64,000 nt of DNA from Polystyrenella longa (GCF_007750395.1 NZ_CP036281.1:2007001-2071000); one strand, 5' to 3'. Shown: positions 19,421 through 29,182, numbered from the stretch's first letter. Notes: generated by a model from the letters alone, not told the origin. Numbers and translations: made by a program.

Positions 19421-20233
19421 ATGTCAGTTTCCTCCACCATCGATCCTCCTATCATCGCCCTCGACCGAATCTTTCGTTCGTTTGGGGCTCAGAACGTTTT
19501 GCGCGATCTCTCGATTGAAGTGGAGCGGGGCGAGACGCTCGTACTGATTGGCGAAAGTGGTTGCGGCAAAAGTGTCACGATGAAACTGATGATGGCTTTG
19601 ATGGAACCGTCAGCGGGGGATGTCTTCTGGGGCGGAACGAACATCAATGATCTGAGCGAATCCGAGCTGCAACGGCAGCGGTTAAAGTATGGTTATCTGT
19701 TCCAGGGGGCGGCGCTATTTGACAGCATGAACGTATTCGAGAACATCGCCTTTGGCGTGCGTCAGAATACTCAAATCAAAGAACCCGACATCCGTACGAT
19801 CGTGCATCAATGTCTGCGCGATGTCGGTCTGCCCGAATCGATCTGCCAGAAGAAACCGGCGGAACTTTCCGGCGGGATGAAAAAACGAGTCGGTCTGGCA
19901 CGGGCGTTGGCACTTGGGCCAGAGGTCATGTTCTATGACGAACCGACAACCGGGCTCGATCCGGTCATGACCGATGTGATTAATCAGTTGATTATCCGCA
20001 CACGAGACAAGAACCGGGTGACTTCGGTCGTGGTAACTCATGAGATGAGTACGGTTCGCAAAGTGGCCGACCGTGTGGTAATGCTGTATCCCCTAGTGCG
20101 GTTAGGGGTTGATGAACCTCAGGTCATCTTCACTGGCACACCGGAAGAGTTATACGATTGCGAAGACCCGCGCGTCTATCAGTTTGTGCGGGGAGAAGCG
20201 GAAGAACGAATACAGGAATTGACGTCCGTTTAA
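19421..20233 (+). CDS. mlaF: MlaF-type ABC transporter ATP-binding protein
   Basis: The 270-residue cytoplasmic ATPase drives the lipid transporter. It carries Walker A GESGCGKS, a Q-loop in [11 protein letters not shown], signature [14 protein letters not shown], Walker [14 protein letters not shown] and the switch His in VVTHEM. The LSGGMKKR variant and DSMNVFEN segment are typical of MlaF rather than general importers. ATG 19421 is preferred over an in-frame TTG at 19376, which would add a 15-residue hydrophobic leader not expected in an ATPase. It lies 54 bases after mlaE. Confidence 0.93.
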   Translation: MSVSSTIDPPIIALDRIFRSFGAQNVLRDLSIEVERGETLVLIGESGCGKSVTMKLMMALMEPSAGDVFWGGTNINDLSESELQRQRLKYGYLFQGAALFDSMNVFENIAFGVRQNTQIKEPDIRTIVHQCLRDVGLPESICQKKPAELSGGMKKRVGLARALALGPEVMFYDEPTTGLDPVMTDVINQLIIRTRDKNRVTSVVVTHEMSTVRKVADRVVMLYPLVRLGVDEPQVIFTGTPEELYDCEDPRVYQFVRGEAEERIQELTSV

Positions 20234-20317
20234 GATCGCAACTCCTTATTGGCTCATCAGAAATAAGACGGAAGTTCGGCTTCCGATTGATCATAGAGAC
20301 TTAGGTATTGAATTATC

Positions 20318-21478
20318 ATGAGTGAACAACAAATGCAGTTCCGAGTCGGGCTGTTTACGATCGTCGCACTCGGACTGATGGGAGTGATGGTTTTTAAATT
20401 CGGTCAGCTTGATCGTTACTGGAAAGCGTATTACACGGTACAGGTTGATTTCGAGAACGCGGGAGGGATCTATCCCGGTACCCCCGTGAAACGGCACGGT
20501 ATTCAGATCGGTCAGGTCAATGATCTGAAACTCGTTCCCGGCGAGGGTTATGTGAAAACGACGATTCGTATTGCGGAAGAATACCCACTGTCGAATGACG
20601 TCGAACCGCGCGTGGTCCGTTCTTTACTCGGTGGAGTGACCATCGAGATGACGGGGGGAACTGGTGGGGAACTGCTCGTCGATAACTCGCTACTTACGGG
20701 GCGGGCGGCTGCGGACCCGATGCAGATCGTCAATAACATGGAGAAGAATGTCACCAAAACATTGAATGCCTTCGCGGCGACCAGTGAGGAATGGCGTGTC
20801 GTGGGGACGAATGTAAATTCATTGCTTGAAAACAATCACGATAAGATCGACCACGTAATCGAACAGTCATCGGAATCGTTGGAGCAGTTCGCCCTGACGA
20901 TGAAGCAGATGAACCGGGCGATGGAATCGCTTAATGTGACCATCGCCGATCCACAGAACCAGGAGAACCTCCGCCGTACACTCGCCTCGATGCCGAAGCT
21001 GGTTTCCGAAACAGAACAGACGATCAAGCACATCCGTCTGGCGGTGGATCAGGCGGAAGGGACGCTGGGGAACATGCAGACCCTCACGGAACCACTCGCG
21101 CAACGGAGCAATCAGATCGCCCTCAACCTGGATGGTGCAATCCAGAATCTGAATTCATTAACGGGCGAGCTTAACCGGTTCTCGCACATGGTCAATAAAT
21201 CGGACGGCACGCTACACCAGCTTGTTAGCAATCCCGATCTCTACCGGCATCTGGACAAGTCCTCGCAGTCGATCAACATCCTGCTGGAGAACCTGGGACC
21301 AACGTTACGCGACCTGCGTATCTTCTCCGATAAAGTCGCCACTCATCCCGAACTGCTGGGTGTAAGCGGTGTCTTCAAAGGCAGCGCCGGCGTCAAAGAA
21401 GCCCCCGAGACAGGGCAGGGGAGCAGTCCGATTCGCCAGACAAGCGGAGCAATGGATTACGGACGATCGCGGAAGTAG
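20318..21478 (+). CDS. mlaD: MlaD-like MCE-domain protein
   Basis: The 386-residue protein has an N-terminal membrane helix (FRVGLFTIVALGLMGVMVFKFG), an MCE domain (about residues 35-120, with GGIYPGTPVKRHGIQIGQV and the VVRSLLGGVTIEMTGG segment) and a long helical C-terminal part with repeated Asn/Gln-rich helices. In Mla systems the MCE protein forms a periplasmic ring that carries lipids between membranes; the extended helical tail is longer than E. coli MlaD (about 183 residues) and resembles the bigger MCE proteins. Third gene of mlaE-mlaF-mlaD, 84 bases after mlaF. No mlaC or mlaB is adjacent. Confidence 0.9.
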   Translation: MSEQQMQFRVGLFTIVALGLMGVMVFKFGQLDRYWKAYYTVQVDFENAGGIYPGTPVKRHGIQIGQVNDLKLVPGEGYVKTTIRIAEEYPLSNDVEPRVVRSLLGGVTIEMTGGTGGELLVDNSLLTGRAAADPMQIVNNMEKNVTKTLNAFAATSEEWRVVGTNVNSLLENNHDKIDHVIEQSSESLEQFALTMKQMNRAMESLNVTIADPQNQENLRRTLASMPKLVSETEQTIKHIRLAVDQAEGTLGNMQTLTEPLAQRSNQIALNLDGAIQNLNSLTGELNRFSHMVNKSDGTLHQLVSNPDLYRHLDKSSQSINILLENLGPTLRDLRIFSDKVATHPELLGVSGVFKGSAGVKEAPETGQGSSPIRQTSGAMDYGRSRK

Positions 21479-21498
21479 CTCTCTGGATGAAAAGATAT

Positions 21499-22038
21499 TC
21501 AAATATCTATCCAGAATCTTTTCTTTCGTGGACGGTCGGACGCTACATCAATTAAGTTTTCAAAGCGGCCCCCGTTTTTGAGGATAACTCTCTCTGAGGG
21601 GAGGTTATCTTCGTCGCAGGTAATCAGAATGCGACCAATTTCGCGGGCGACTGTTGTTTCCAGTAAAAGCTTGAGTATCTTTGTCGCGAATCCCTGATTG
21701 CGGCACGAAGGGATAACGTAATAACCAACGTGCCCGCCCGTCTCATCAGCATCGAAACGAACTGCGATTCTCCCAATGATGCTTTCAGCTTCGATGGCCC
21801 AATAAACGATTCCAGGCGAACGCCTCGGAGGTGGATTGGTTTTGTATTGGATGAGCCGTTCGACATACTCTTTGAATGATATCTCGTCGAATTCTTCGGA
21901 TTGGGCACCAAGATAAATCAGCGAAGTTCGATCCCTTTCCGTGGTGAGCTCCGCGAGAGCTTTTCGGAAGGCTGTTTCTCTACGAATATTGGGGGAAATG
22001 AGATTTACGATCGTCGAATTCCTGCTATGAGCCGGCAC
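21499..22038 (-). CDS. GNAT-family N-acetyltransferase
   Basis: The 179-residue enzyme looks like a RimJ/RimL-type GNAT acetyltransferase, using acetyl-CoA to modify an amino group. The central strand IVYWAIEAESIIGRIAVRFD is followed by HVGYYVIPSCRNQGFATKILKLLLE, which contains the R/Q-x-x-G-x-A acetyl-CoA motif (RNQGFA), and the later NLPSERVILKNGGRFE matches the usual N-x-x-S-x-x-x-x-x-K-x-G-F segment with Gly-Gly. The start is GTG 22038 without a clear ribosome site, so the true N-terminus is uncertain. The substrate is unknown. The stop lies 20 bases from the convergent mlaD stop. Confidence 0.85.
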   Translation of the reverse strand: MPAHSRNSTIVNLISPNIRRETAFRKALAELTTERDRTSLIYLGAQSEEFDEISFKEYVERLIQYKTNPPPRRSPGIVYWAIEAESIIGRIAVRFDADETGGHVGYYVIPSCRNQGFATKILKLLLETTVAREIGRILITCDEDNLPSERVILKNGGRFENLIDVASDRPRKKRFWIDI

Positions 22039-22172
22039 TGGAAGATACTATGCCATCTCTTTAAGAAGTCTTTTATTACGGATAGATGCAATTGAATCTA
22101 TTTGAAGAAGTGTGGAGAATACTGAGAGCAGAAGGTCTGACTTGTGGTTGGTATCAGTCCATTCTCATGTGC

Positions 22173-22553
22173 TCATTTGTAATTGTTACTGTCCAAGTTG
22201 TCTAATATTCTCCATGCAGTATTTGGACTCACATTGCGAAACTTTTCAAGTAAAGAATTTGTTTGAGACCAACTGTAGATCCGTTGGCTGAACCTCTCCT
22301 CAGTGCCGTGAATATCCCTGACAACGATGAAGAATTCGTATTCATGGTCGACATGTCTAGTAACTTCGTTAACCATTCGTGAGGCAGGATGGATTGCAAC
22401 TTCCACATAGCTTGAGAAAACCTCACGCCTCAAGGTAACTGCCTCGTGTCCCTTATGACAATAAATGTTGCAATCACTCTCCTCCGAATCACTGTCTCTA
22501 GTCAAATGCCAACGATGACCGAAATCGCAACAATACTCCCAAAATGCTTTCAT
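22173..22553 (-). CDS. Small protein with two CxxGH knuckles, unknown function
   Basis: The 126-residue protein begins MKAFWEYCCDFGHRWHLTRD and carries two similar knuckles, CDFGH (residues 9-13) and CHKGHEA about 25 residues later, which could form a zinc ribbon-like N-terminal domain. The rest has no recognised domain. The start ATG 22553 is supported by GAGGAA about 9 bases upstream. Upstream in-frame ATGs (22622 and 22667) lie at or beyond the terminator of the next gene and lack ribosome sites. I cannot name a function; similar short Cys/His N-termini may exist in other planctomycete proteins. Confidence 0.7.
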   Translation of the reverse strand: MKAFWEYCCDFGHRWHLTRDSDSEESDCNIYCHKGHEAVTLRREVFSSYVEVAIHPASRMVNEVTRHVDHEYEFFIVVRDIHGTEERFSQRIYSWSQTNSLLEKFRNVSPNTAWRILDNLDSNNYK

Positions 22554-22624
22554 GTCATGATTCCTCGATGATAGTGAGTTTACATGGCCGAATTGTTGAT
22601 CGTTCTCATTAGTAGCTGCCATAC

Positions 22625-22664
22625 AAAAAAAGCCACGTTTCCCTTGCGGAGAAACGTGGCTTTT
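22625..22664 (-). terminator. Intrinsic terminator after the NtrC-type regulator gene
   Basis: A 14-bp perfect stem (22628-22641 with 22651-22664, AAAAGCCACGTTTC and its complement) and a 9-base loop are followed on the minus strand by a T-run. It lies 28 bases after the stop of the minus-strand response regulator. Confidence 0.9.
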
Positions 22665-22691
22665 CAAGATTCCACTCTTTAAACCTGTTCG

Positions 22692-24101
22692 TTACCCGGC
22701 TTGTCTTGCCTGGTGTTGATTGAGTTTGTTGTACAGAGTCTTGAGGGCGATGCCCAGTTCGCTGGCGGTTTTGGGTTTGTCGCCTTCGTGTTTGTCGAGG
22801 ACCTGAAGGATGAATTCCATCTCGACTTCGCGGAGCGTTTTCTTTTCGTCCACGGCGGACCTGATCGAAAACGTTTGCGGGCGGTTGAGAGACAGCGTTG
22901 TTTTACCGGCGGTCTCGCGGATACTGGCGGGGAAGTCTTCGGGGGTGATTGGGTTGCCACCGGAGAGGATAACCGCGTGCTCCAGGACATTGCCCAGTTC
23001 ACGAATGTTGCCGGCCCATTTATGGGAGAGCAACAGTTCGATTGCTTCCGGAGTAATGATGTCCGGAGAGATTTCGCTCCGTTTCATGTGCCGGGCAATC
23101 AGGTGCATTGCCAGTTCGGGGATGTCTTCGAGACGTTCCCGCAGGGGAGGAAGTTGTACTTCGAATGTGTTCACGCGGAAGAGCAAGTCTTCCCGGAACG
23201 TTTCTTCGATCACCATCTCCTGCAAGTCCTGGTGAGTCGCACAGACGACACGCACGTCGACGATTTTCGGATCGTTGTCACCGACGCGGCGAATTTCACC
23301 CGCTTCCAGAAAGCGAAGTAGTTTGACCTGCGTTGATTTATTGAGTTCCCCCAGTTCGTCCAGGAACAGAGTACCACCGTTGGCGACTTCGAACAGACCT
23401 TTGCGGTCGGTATCGGCACCGGTGAAGGCTCCTTTACGATGTCCGAAGAGTTCGGATTCGACCAGGCTGTCCGGAATAGCGCCACAGTTGACGGCAACGA
23501 ACGGGTTGCTGGCTCGGTTGGACTGTTCATGAATCGAGCGAGCGACCAGTTCTTTACCAGTCCCTGTTTCGCCCAGAATGAGGACAGTGGAGTCGGTGGG
23601 GGCGACGCGGCTGATCAACTTTTTGACCTGCTCCATCGGCTGAGAGTCTCCAATCAGCTTGGTTTCCCCTTCCACGACTTTCAGGCGTGATTCGAGCGCA
23701 AGAGTCTTGTTTTTGAGGGCCAGTTTCTCTCCCAGGTTCTGCAGTACGTTGTTGATTTCAAACAACCGGCAGGGTTTGGGAAGGAAGTCGTAGGCACCCT
23801 GACGAACGGCTTGAATCGCCTCGTTCAAATCACCGTGCGCAGTGCTGATGATGAACTCGGTGTTCGGGCTGTTTTCGTTCAGGTATTCGACCACACCCCA
23901 GCCATCGACTTTGGGCATACGCAGGTCGATAATCGCCGCATCGTATTCATTCTTTTTGATCGCTTCGATTGCGTCGGCGCCATCTTCGCAGATGGTTACG
24001 TCATGACCCATGCGTGGAAGTTCCAAACGCATGACATCACGGATCGCCGCTTCATCATCGACAAATAGAATGCGGAGTTTATGTTTTGGGTTGGAAGCCA
24101 A
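22692..24101 (-). CDS. Sigma-54-dependent response regulator, NtrC family
   Basis: The 469-residue cytoplasmic transcription activator has a receiver domain (residues about 9-125; phospho-acceptor D59 in AAIIDLRMP, acidic pair D15-D16), a sigma-54 AAA+ domain with Walker A GETGTGKE, the GAFTGA loop (GHRKGAFTGAD), Walker B GGTLFLDELGE and the R-finger region, and a C-terminal Fis-type helix-turn-helix (KPKTASELGIALKTLYNKLNQH). It should open promoters with sigma-54 upon phosphorylation. Its sensor kinase lies 200 bases upstream on the same strand. The presence of GAFTGA predicts true sigma-54 dependence. Target genes cannot be named. Confidence 0.95.
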   Translation of the reverse strand: MASNPKHKLRILFVDDEAAIRDVMRLELPRMGHDVTICEDGADAIEAIKKNEYDAAIIDLRMPKVDGWGVVEYLNENSPNTEFIISTAHGDLNEAIQAVRQGAYDFLPKPCRLFEINNVLQNLGEKLALKNKTLALESRLKVVEGETKLIGDSQPMEQVKKLISRVAPTDSTVLILGETGTGKELVARSIHEQSNRASNPFVAVNCGAIPDSLVESELFGHRKGAFTGADTDRKGLFEVANGGTLFLDELGELNKSTQVKLLRFLEAGEIRRVGDNDPKIVDVRVVCATHQDLQEMVIEETFREDLLFRVNTFEVQLPPLRERLEDIPELAMHLIARHMKRSEISPDIITPEAIELLLSHKWAGNIRELGNVLEHAVILSGGNPITPEDFPASIRETAGKTTLSLNRPQTFSIRSAVDEKKTLREVEMEFILQVLDKHEGDKPKTASELGIALKTLYNKLNQHQARQAG

Positions 24102-24301
24102 CGATATCTCCTTAATCGTTGTAAATTTCGATAACCTTCGAATCCCTTCGAAGTTTCAGGGGACGGGTTAATAACAGAAATCGCAAAACGTGACAATCTG
24201 TTCTTTCCCTCTGAAGTGAAAAATATGCAATCGATTGAAATCTTTTTTAGATAAGCAGTTAGGTGAAATGGGATTGACAGGAATTGGAGAGAGAAGGGAG
24301 C

Positions 24302-25861
24302 TCAGGCGGCCCGTTTCAATTGCTGAGTCAGTCTTTTAGGCAACCGGATATGGAAGACTGAACCCTGTCCGACGCCCGGACTTTCGGCATTCAGCGATCC
24401 ACCGTGATCGGAAATAATTCGGTTGCTGATGGACATGCCGAGGCCCGTACCTTTGCCATCTTTACGGTTTGTGTAAAACGGTTCGAACAGATGATCGATT
24501 GTTTCCTGCGCCATACCATGACCATCGTCTCGGAAGGTGAGAAGCAACTCTTCCGATTTTTCGTCGAGTTCAATCCACAGTTTTCCATCGGGGTCCATCG
24601 CCTGCAGGGCGTTGGAGACAATATTGATAATGACTTGTTTGATTTCCGGTCCATTGACGACGGCGAAGCAGGGGGTTGCCCGGTCGAATTTCAATTCCCG
24701 GTCCCTGTACTGGCTCATGTGGAAGACCATCTCGAGGACTTCATTAATGAGAGCGACGATATCCGTCCGTTTTCGCTCTTCATCCTGCCCGCGAGCGAAC
24801 TCCAACAGCTTATGAGTGATGTCCTGGCACCGTTTTGATTCCCGGCAGATCATGGTGAGGTAATGCTGAGCGGCTTCAATATCTTCTTTTTGTTCTGGAG
24901 TCGGATTGAAGTAGGCAAGTCGATCGGTGATCGATTCCGAAGCCATGCTGACGGCGGACAGGGGATTGTTGATTTCATGAGCGACACCTGCGGCGAGGAG
25001 GCCAATATTGGCAAGTCGTTCGGACCGGACAAGCTGTTTACAGCGGGCGTCGATTTCCTGCTCCCGATCTTTGACCATGTCTTGAAATTTGTCCGCCATC
25101 TGGTTGAAGGACTTGGCCAGCTCTCCCATTTCGTCTTGGGTTTCGACTTCCACCCGGTGCCCGGTGTCCCCATTGGCAATGCGGGAGGCTCCCTGACGTA
25201 GTTTCCGTAAGGGGATGACGACGCCCAGGTTCAGGCGAATCGTGAGATAGAGGAACATGCCCAAGACGACCAGGGCGGTGCAACCCACCCACCAGAAGCC
25301 GGCATTGTAGACTTCGGTCGCTTCTTTCAGGGTGTTCTCGAGGTTCTCTTGGTGTTCCGGGAATTCACCAGCGACATTCAGCAGGTCGAAGGTTTGTTTT
25401 CGCAGAAAGGCGATGGTTTCGTCACGTTGTGCAGGTGAATCGAGCCCTGCATGGACTGCTTCCATTTCCCTGATTTCATCGCGCATTGTGGCCAGTGTGC
25501 GATTCATACGGACACGAACCAGGCTGTAGCTGGTGGTGTTGGGGAGGATGTCGAGTTTTTTTTGCAGCTTGGTGAGTTTTTGTTTCGCAATCTCAAGCTG
25601 AATGCTGAATGCTTTTTTCTGACCGAACCAGGATGTCTGGTCTTCGGTGACTTCGACGTTCAGGGGTTCGGCGAGGTGGGCGATGGTGGAGAGCAGTTCC
25701 GACCGTCGAGGCGCTTCATTGATCGCAAACTTGAATTCCGAAACCGATTGGCGGTAGGAATAGAGACCGTTTAACCCGCTGAGGGTGAGGACTACGATCA
25801 TCAACGCGACGATGAATAGTCCACCGGAAAGTTTGCGCCGAATAGAACGGCTGAAGAACAC
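24302..25861 (-). CDS. Membrane sensor histidine kinase (HAMP, HisKA, HATPase)
   Basis: The 519-residue kinase has two membrane helices (about residues 10-33 and 180-200), an extracytoplasmic helical sensor region between them, a HAMP domain (RKLRQGASRIANGDTGHRVEVETQ in part), an H-box with the phospho-acceptor (GVAHEINNPLSAV), an N-box (INIVSNALQAMD) and G-boxes (DDGHGM, GKGTGLGM). GTG 25861 is chosen since AGGAGGT lies 5 bases upstream and the first membrane helix follows at once; the open frame continues to 26167 with no domain content. It precedes the NtrC-type regulator and is its probable partner; the ligand is unknown. Confidence 0.92.
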   Translation of the reverse strand: MFFSRSIRRKLSGGLFIVALMIVVLTLSGLNGLYSYRQSVSEFKFAINEAPRRSELLSTIAHLAEPLNVEVTEDQTSWFGQKKAFSIQLEIAKQKLTKLQKKLDILPNTTSYSLVRVRMNRTLATMRDEIREMEAVHAGLDSPAQRDETIAFLRKQTFDLLNVAGEFPEHQENLENTLKEATEVYNAGFWWVGCTALVVLGMFLYLTIRLNLGVVIPLRKLRQGASRIANGDTGHRVEVETQDEMGELAKSFNQMADKFQDMVKDREQEIDARCKQLVRSERLANIGLLAAGVAHEINNPLSAVSMASESITDRLAYFNPTPEQKEDIEAAQHYLTMICRESKRCQDITHKLLEFARGQDEERKRTDIVALINEVLEMVFHMSQYRDRELKFDRATPCFAVVNGPEIKQVIINIVSNALQAMDPDGKLWIELDEKSEELLLTFRDDGHGMAQETIDHLFEPFYTNRKDGKGTGLGMSISNRIISDHGGSLNAESPGVGQGSVFHIRLPKRLTQQLKRAA

Positions 25862-26204
25862 GGTGACCTCCTTGTCCCTGCAAAACGTGGCATTTCGAGA
25901 GGCGATTTGCTGGGGATACCCAAATGTAAACGAGTATAAAACCCCAATCGACCGCCAAGTCGAAGCAGCCTGGATCGAAGTTGATCGGCACATTCCATGT
26001 GCACTCAGGCGATGAAGTTTGTAAAGTTTACATAGGCAGCGTCTGCCCCGCAACACTTTTTTGGTGACGAATTCCCGAAAGACGTCATGACGAGAATCAG
26101 GAGCGGATACGAACGCTGTTTCTGAGTGGAAAACGCAGGCGAATTTGTGTTGAAACGAGTTATTCACGACAACTTATGCTTCGCCGAGTTTTGCTCGCTA
26201 CTGC
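25862..26204. other. Intergenic region, no supported gene
   Basis: About 340 bases between the histidine kinase start and the PP2C stop (both minus). The kinase frame remains open through most of this stretch but shows no domain-like sequence, and the strong ribosome site at 25866 argues that it is leader. It probably carries the promoter of the two-component operon. Confidence 0.5.
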
Positions 26205-27488
26205 TTATTCACTACTGCGATGTTTTTTCAACGAGACCATGAATCGCTGAATCAGGTCTCCATATTTGCTGATCGCCTCTTTTTCGGATTTTTCGCGGAG
26301 AGCAGAGCGGGCGTCGATCAACGTGCCATCAACCTTGTTCCAGTTGATTTGCCACTTTTCTTCCTGAGCCGTTCGGATCAGCTCTTCGGACACAGCGTCG
26401 AGCTGTTTGAGAAAGTTCGTGCTCAAGGAAGCGGAAGCGCTGCGATAAGGACGCCAAACTACGGTCGAAGATTCACTTGGGGTATTATCGTCGACTGGTA
26501 GAGGAACATCGTGGCGATGTCGCCAACGGCTCCAGAGCAGGTAAGTGAGGGCACAACTTACACTGGCGACGGTCATGAGAATGCTGGCCGGAACCCACTT
26601 CTGCATGAGAAGCAGTAATACCCCAGCCATGAAAGTGATGATCGTGGTGAGTCCGGCAAACCGACCTGCAGTGACTATCCGCTCGAATGATGGATTGTCG
26701 CCGTTATCTGCGTTCACGTCGGGAAGTTCAGTACTTACCTCGGCGACGATCACGGTGATGTTGTCGACTCCGCCCCTCAGATTGGCGAGATTCACCATCA
26801 ATTTGCAGGCTTCGCCAGCATCGAGCGAGCTGCAGATCATGCCTATTTCATCATCGGAAAGATGGCCTGTGAGTCCATCGGAGCAGACAATGTAGGAATC
26901 ACCGGGCAGGACAGGGTAGGGGCCTTCGATATCAACTTCGACTGCCGGTTCCGGGCCGAGGGAGCGAGTGATGACATGTCGTGAGCGACTATACAAGCTG
27001 GGATCAATATCCCCTTTGGCCTGTTGCTTCAGTTCCCATTCCAGGCTGTGATCGCAGGTGAGTTGGTCGATGCGTTCGCCGCGAACACGGTAAACGCGAC
27101 TGTCTCCAACATGTCCAGCGATCGCGCCGTGTGGTCCAAGCACAAGCGTGGAACAAGTGGTTCCCATGCGCTGAAATTCGTGGTTGGCAGCAGAGCGTTC
27201 GTAGATGGCGGAGTTAGCAGCGACGATGGCTTGCTGCAGATTTTCTAGTGGTACACCTTTTGGATGGGACTTGTAGAAGTTGTGTGGGACGGTATCGACA
27301 GCAATTTTACTTGCCAGTTCACCGACAGCGTGGCCACCCATCCCGTCGCAGACAATAAAAATGTGGCCGTGCGATTGCCACAACTCTTTGTCCTTGAGAA
27401 GCCGAACAGTTAGTGAGTCTTCGTTGTTCTGGCGTCGAAACCCGAGGTCGGTCAAACTACCATACTGAATACGCTGCTCCCAAAGCAT
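26205..27488 (-). CDS. PP2C-type protein phosphatase with membrane segments
   Basis: The 427-residue protein starts with a PP2C phosphatase domain (about residues 1-255): RRQNNEDS, the metal-binding VCDGMGGH, GHVGDSRVYR, VCSDGLTGHLSDDE and GVDNITVIV. These are the Asp ligands for Mn/Mg, so it should be an active Ser/Thr phosphatase. Two adjacent membrane helices (about residues 280-325) follow, and then a helical C-terminal domain that begins after a short Ser/Thr-rich linker. The catalytic domain is predicted to face the cytoplasm. A Ser/Thr kinase is encoded about 2 kb away on the opposite strand; a functional link is possible but unproven. The start ATG 27488 has the catalytic domain immediately behind it. 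Confidence 0.93.
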   Translation of the reverse strand: MLWEQRIQYGSLTDLGFRRQNNEDSLTVRLLKDKELWQSHGHIFIVCDGMGGHAVGELASKIAVDTVPHNFYKSHPKGVPLENLQQAIVAANSAIYERSAANHEFQRMGTTCSTLVLGPHGAIAGHVGDSRVYRVRGERIDQLTCDHSLEWELKQQAKGDIDPSLYSRSRHVITRSLGPEPAVEVDIEGPYPVLPGDSYIVCSDGLTGHLSDDEIGMICSSLDAGEACKLMVNLANLRGGVDNITVIVAEVSTELPDVNADNGDNPSFERIVTAGRFAGLTTIITFMAGVLLLLMQKWVPASILMTVASVSCALTYLLWSRWRHRHDVPLPVDDNTPSESSTVVWRPYRSASASLSTNFLKQLDAVSEELIRTAQEEKWQINWNKVDGTLIDARSALREKSEKEAISKYGDLIQRFMVSLKKHRSSE

Positions 27489-28021
27489 TCGCGATTCCTG
27501 ACCGTGCTGTTATCTATTTTCTGTTTAGATAATGTGTTGATTTGGATTCAAGGGGGTGGATTCAGATTTCGAAGACAGGTCAACCTGCTGGTCGTAATCG
27601 TTTCCGAGAGCCACCGCAATTCAGCGAGACGAAGGCGTCACCGGACTGCGAAGTTCTGATGTTCCTGTGTATCGACTCTCTTCATTATTAGTCTGAAGTT
27701 CTTTATAGCTTAGATTATCGTAACTCTTTGGAACCGTTCAAGTAAAGTAACCGTTATGCGGTTTAGATTGTTTTATGGTCATCAGTCAGAACGCCGATTC
27801 GGTGGAAGATGACGAAAAATGGAAGACGATCTTTCTCCTTCGATTTAATAAGAGGGCTTTACTGTGGAGGGGTCTGTGCTAAAGGCAGGTTGACACTTCT
27901 TCAGTAGAGTTCTAAGCTCAAGGCTAAGGAATTCGCTTCGGTCTTCGTTTTTATTGCGAGAATTTAAACGCGTTTTCTGTGCGGGTCATATCATCGTTTT
28001 TCAGCCTTGGGACTTTGGAAT
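27489..28021. other. Divergent intergenic region
   Basis: About 530 bases between the minus-strand PP2C gene and the plus-strand adaptor gene. No protein-like frame was found. It includes a candidate sigma-70 promoter at 27890-27918 for the adaptor gene. The AT-rich segment around 27690-27780 may hold the minus-strand promoter, which I could not define. Confidence 0.5.
27890..27918 (+). promoter_or_regulatory. Candidate sigma-70 promoter for the adaptor gene
   Basis: TTGACA at 27890-27895 is a perfect -35 box, followed by 17 bases and TAAGCT at 27913-27918 as a weak -10 box. It would give a leader of about 100 bases before ATG 28022. Confidence 0.4.
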
Positions 28022-29182
28022 ATGCATAAGTTTACGGCTCTGCTTTCGTCTCCTGCGTTTCAACAGCAGGCAGTTACTTCACCATTGGTTCCATCAAGGG
28101 GCAGTCTACTTCGAGCCTGGTTGATACCAGTTTGTTGTATCTGTTGTACCTCGCTGTATACGACTGCTGGCTGGTCTCAGTCTGAGAAGAAAGACGATGC
28201 CGATCAGGTAACGATCGAGCGGGAACCACTCACAATTAAGAAACCGGATGAGTATCAGTTTCGGTTTCATCTCTCTCCGAAAAAAACAGCGGAACTACTA
28301 GCTGCGACTTCCGGTACGATTAAACAAGTCAACGCGGCTCCAGGAGCACAATTGAGGGCGCAGGCGACTTTGGCGACGGTGGATGACACGCGACAGCAGT
28401 TGCAATTAGCAATTGCGGCAGCGCGGCTTAATGTTTTGAAAGAGCAGAAGCCCTCCGAGGATTTGACTGATAACGTGCTGAATGCGCAGCGGGAATTGGC
28501 TCAGGCGGAGTTGGAGCTGGCAAAATATGAACTCTCGTTGACGGAGATTTTCATACCTTTCGATTCCAAACTGGATCGACTTTACCAAGAGCAAGGGGCC
28601 TACGTCATAACTGGTACTGCGATTGGTAGAGTGATCGATGAATCTCAGTTGACTGTTCAGTTGCCGTTGGAGCGTCAGGAGATCAAACAGGGGGATTCAA
28701 TTTCGATTCAAGTAGAATCCGAGCAGGTGAATGCCAAAGTGGCTAACATTTCGGGGCTTCCCGCTGAGTGGGATGCATTACGCGATCTTGCCTCGTCTGT
28801 CGCTATGATGACCTGTGTGATTGAGAACAAAGACGGGAAATATCAGGCGGGACAGACTGTTTTTTCCCCTGTAATTCCACGTCATGCAGTGGCAGAAGTC
28901 GAATTGGAGTCTGTGAGTAACGGGGACCAGGGTGGGCGGAAGGTTCAGATCATCCGGGACCAGACCATTCGGAATATCAGCGTCGAAACGCTGGGGCAAG
29001 TCGGATCAGAGCGGGTGTTTGTCAGTGGTCTGTTTATCGAAGGTGACGAAGTGATTAAAGGCAGTTCCGTTGAACTCAAAGAGGGAACGCTTGTTCAATC
29101 GGTCTTTGATTCCGAAGACGCGCGAAGCGGAAAACGTTCGTCGGCGCCAAAACGGAGCAATTCCCGGCAGCAGGAATTTTAG
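28022..29182 (+). CDS. Periplasmic adaptor of the HlyD/RND membrane-fusion family
   Basis: The 386-residue protein has an N-terminal hydrophobic export signal (LIPVCCICCTSLYTTAGWSQ), a lipoyl-like half (GTIKQVNAAPGAQLRAQATL), a short helical hairpin (LAQAELELAKYELSLTE), the second lipoyl half (IFIPFDSKLDRLYQEQGAYV) and a beta-barrel. This is the order of membrane-fusion proteins that link an inner-membrane pump to an outer-membrane channel. No pump or channel gene is adjacent, so it may work with a distant system or have another role in the envelope. ATG 28022 is chosen; a TTG at 28007 would add five residues. The cysteines in the signal do not form a convincing lipobox. Confidence 0.82.
   Translation: MHKFTALLSSPAFQQQAVTSPLVPSRGSLLRAWLIPVCCICCTSLYTTAGWSQSEKKDDADQVTIEREPLTIKKPDEYQFRFHLSPKKTAELLAATSGTIKQVNAAPGAQLRAQATLATVDDTRQQLQLAIAAARLNVLKEQKPSEDLTDNVLNAQRELAQAELELAKYELSLTEIFIPFDSKLDRLYQEQGAYVITGTAIGRVIDESQLTVQLPLERQEIKQGDSISIQVESEQVNAKVANISGLPAEWDALRDLASSVAMMTCVIENKDGKYQAGQTVFSPVIPRHAVAEVELESVSNGDQGGRKVQIIRDQTIRNISVETLGQVGSERVFVSGLFIEGDEVIKGSSVELKEGTLVQSVFDSEDARSGKRSSAPKRSNSRQQEF

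Noticed and set aside
26010-26167. Longer start for the histidine kinase
   Set aside because: The extension has no domain content, and a strong ribosome site sits at the GTG 25861 start.
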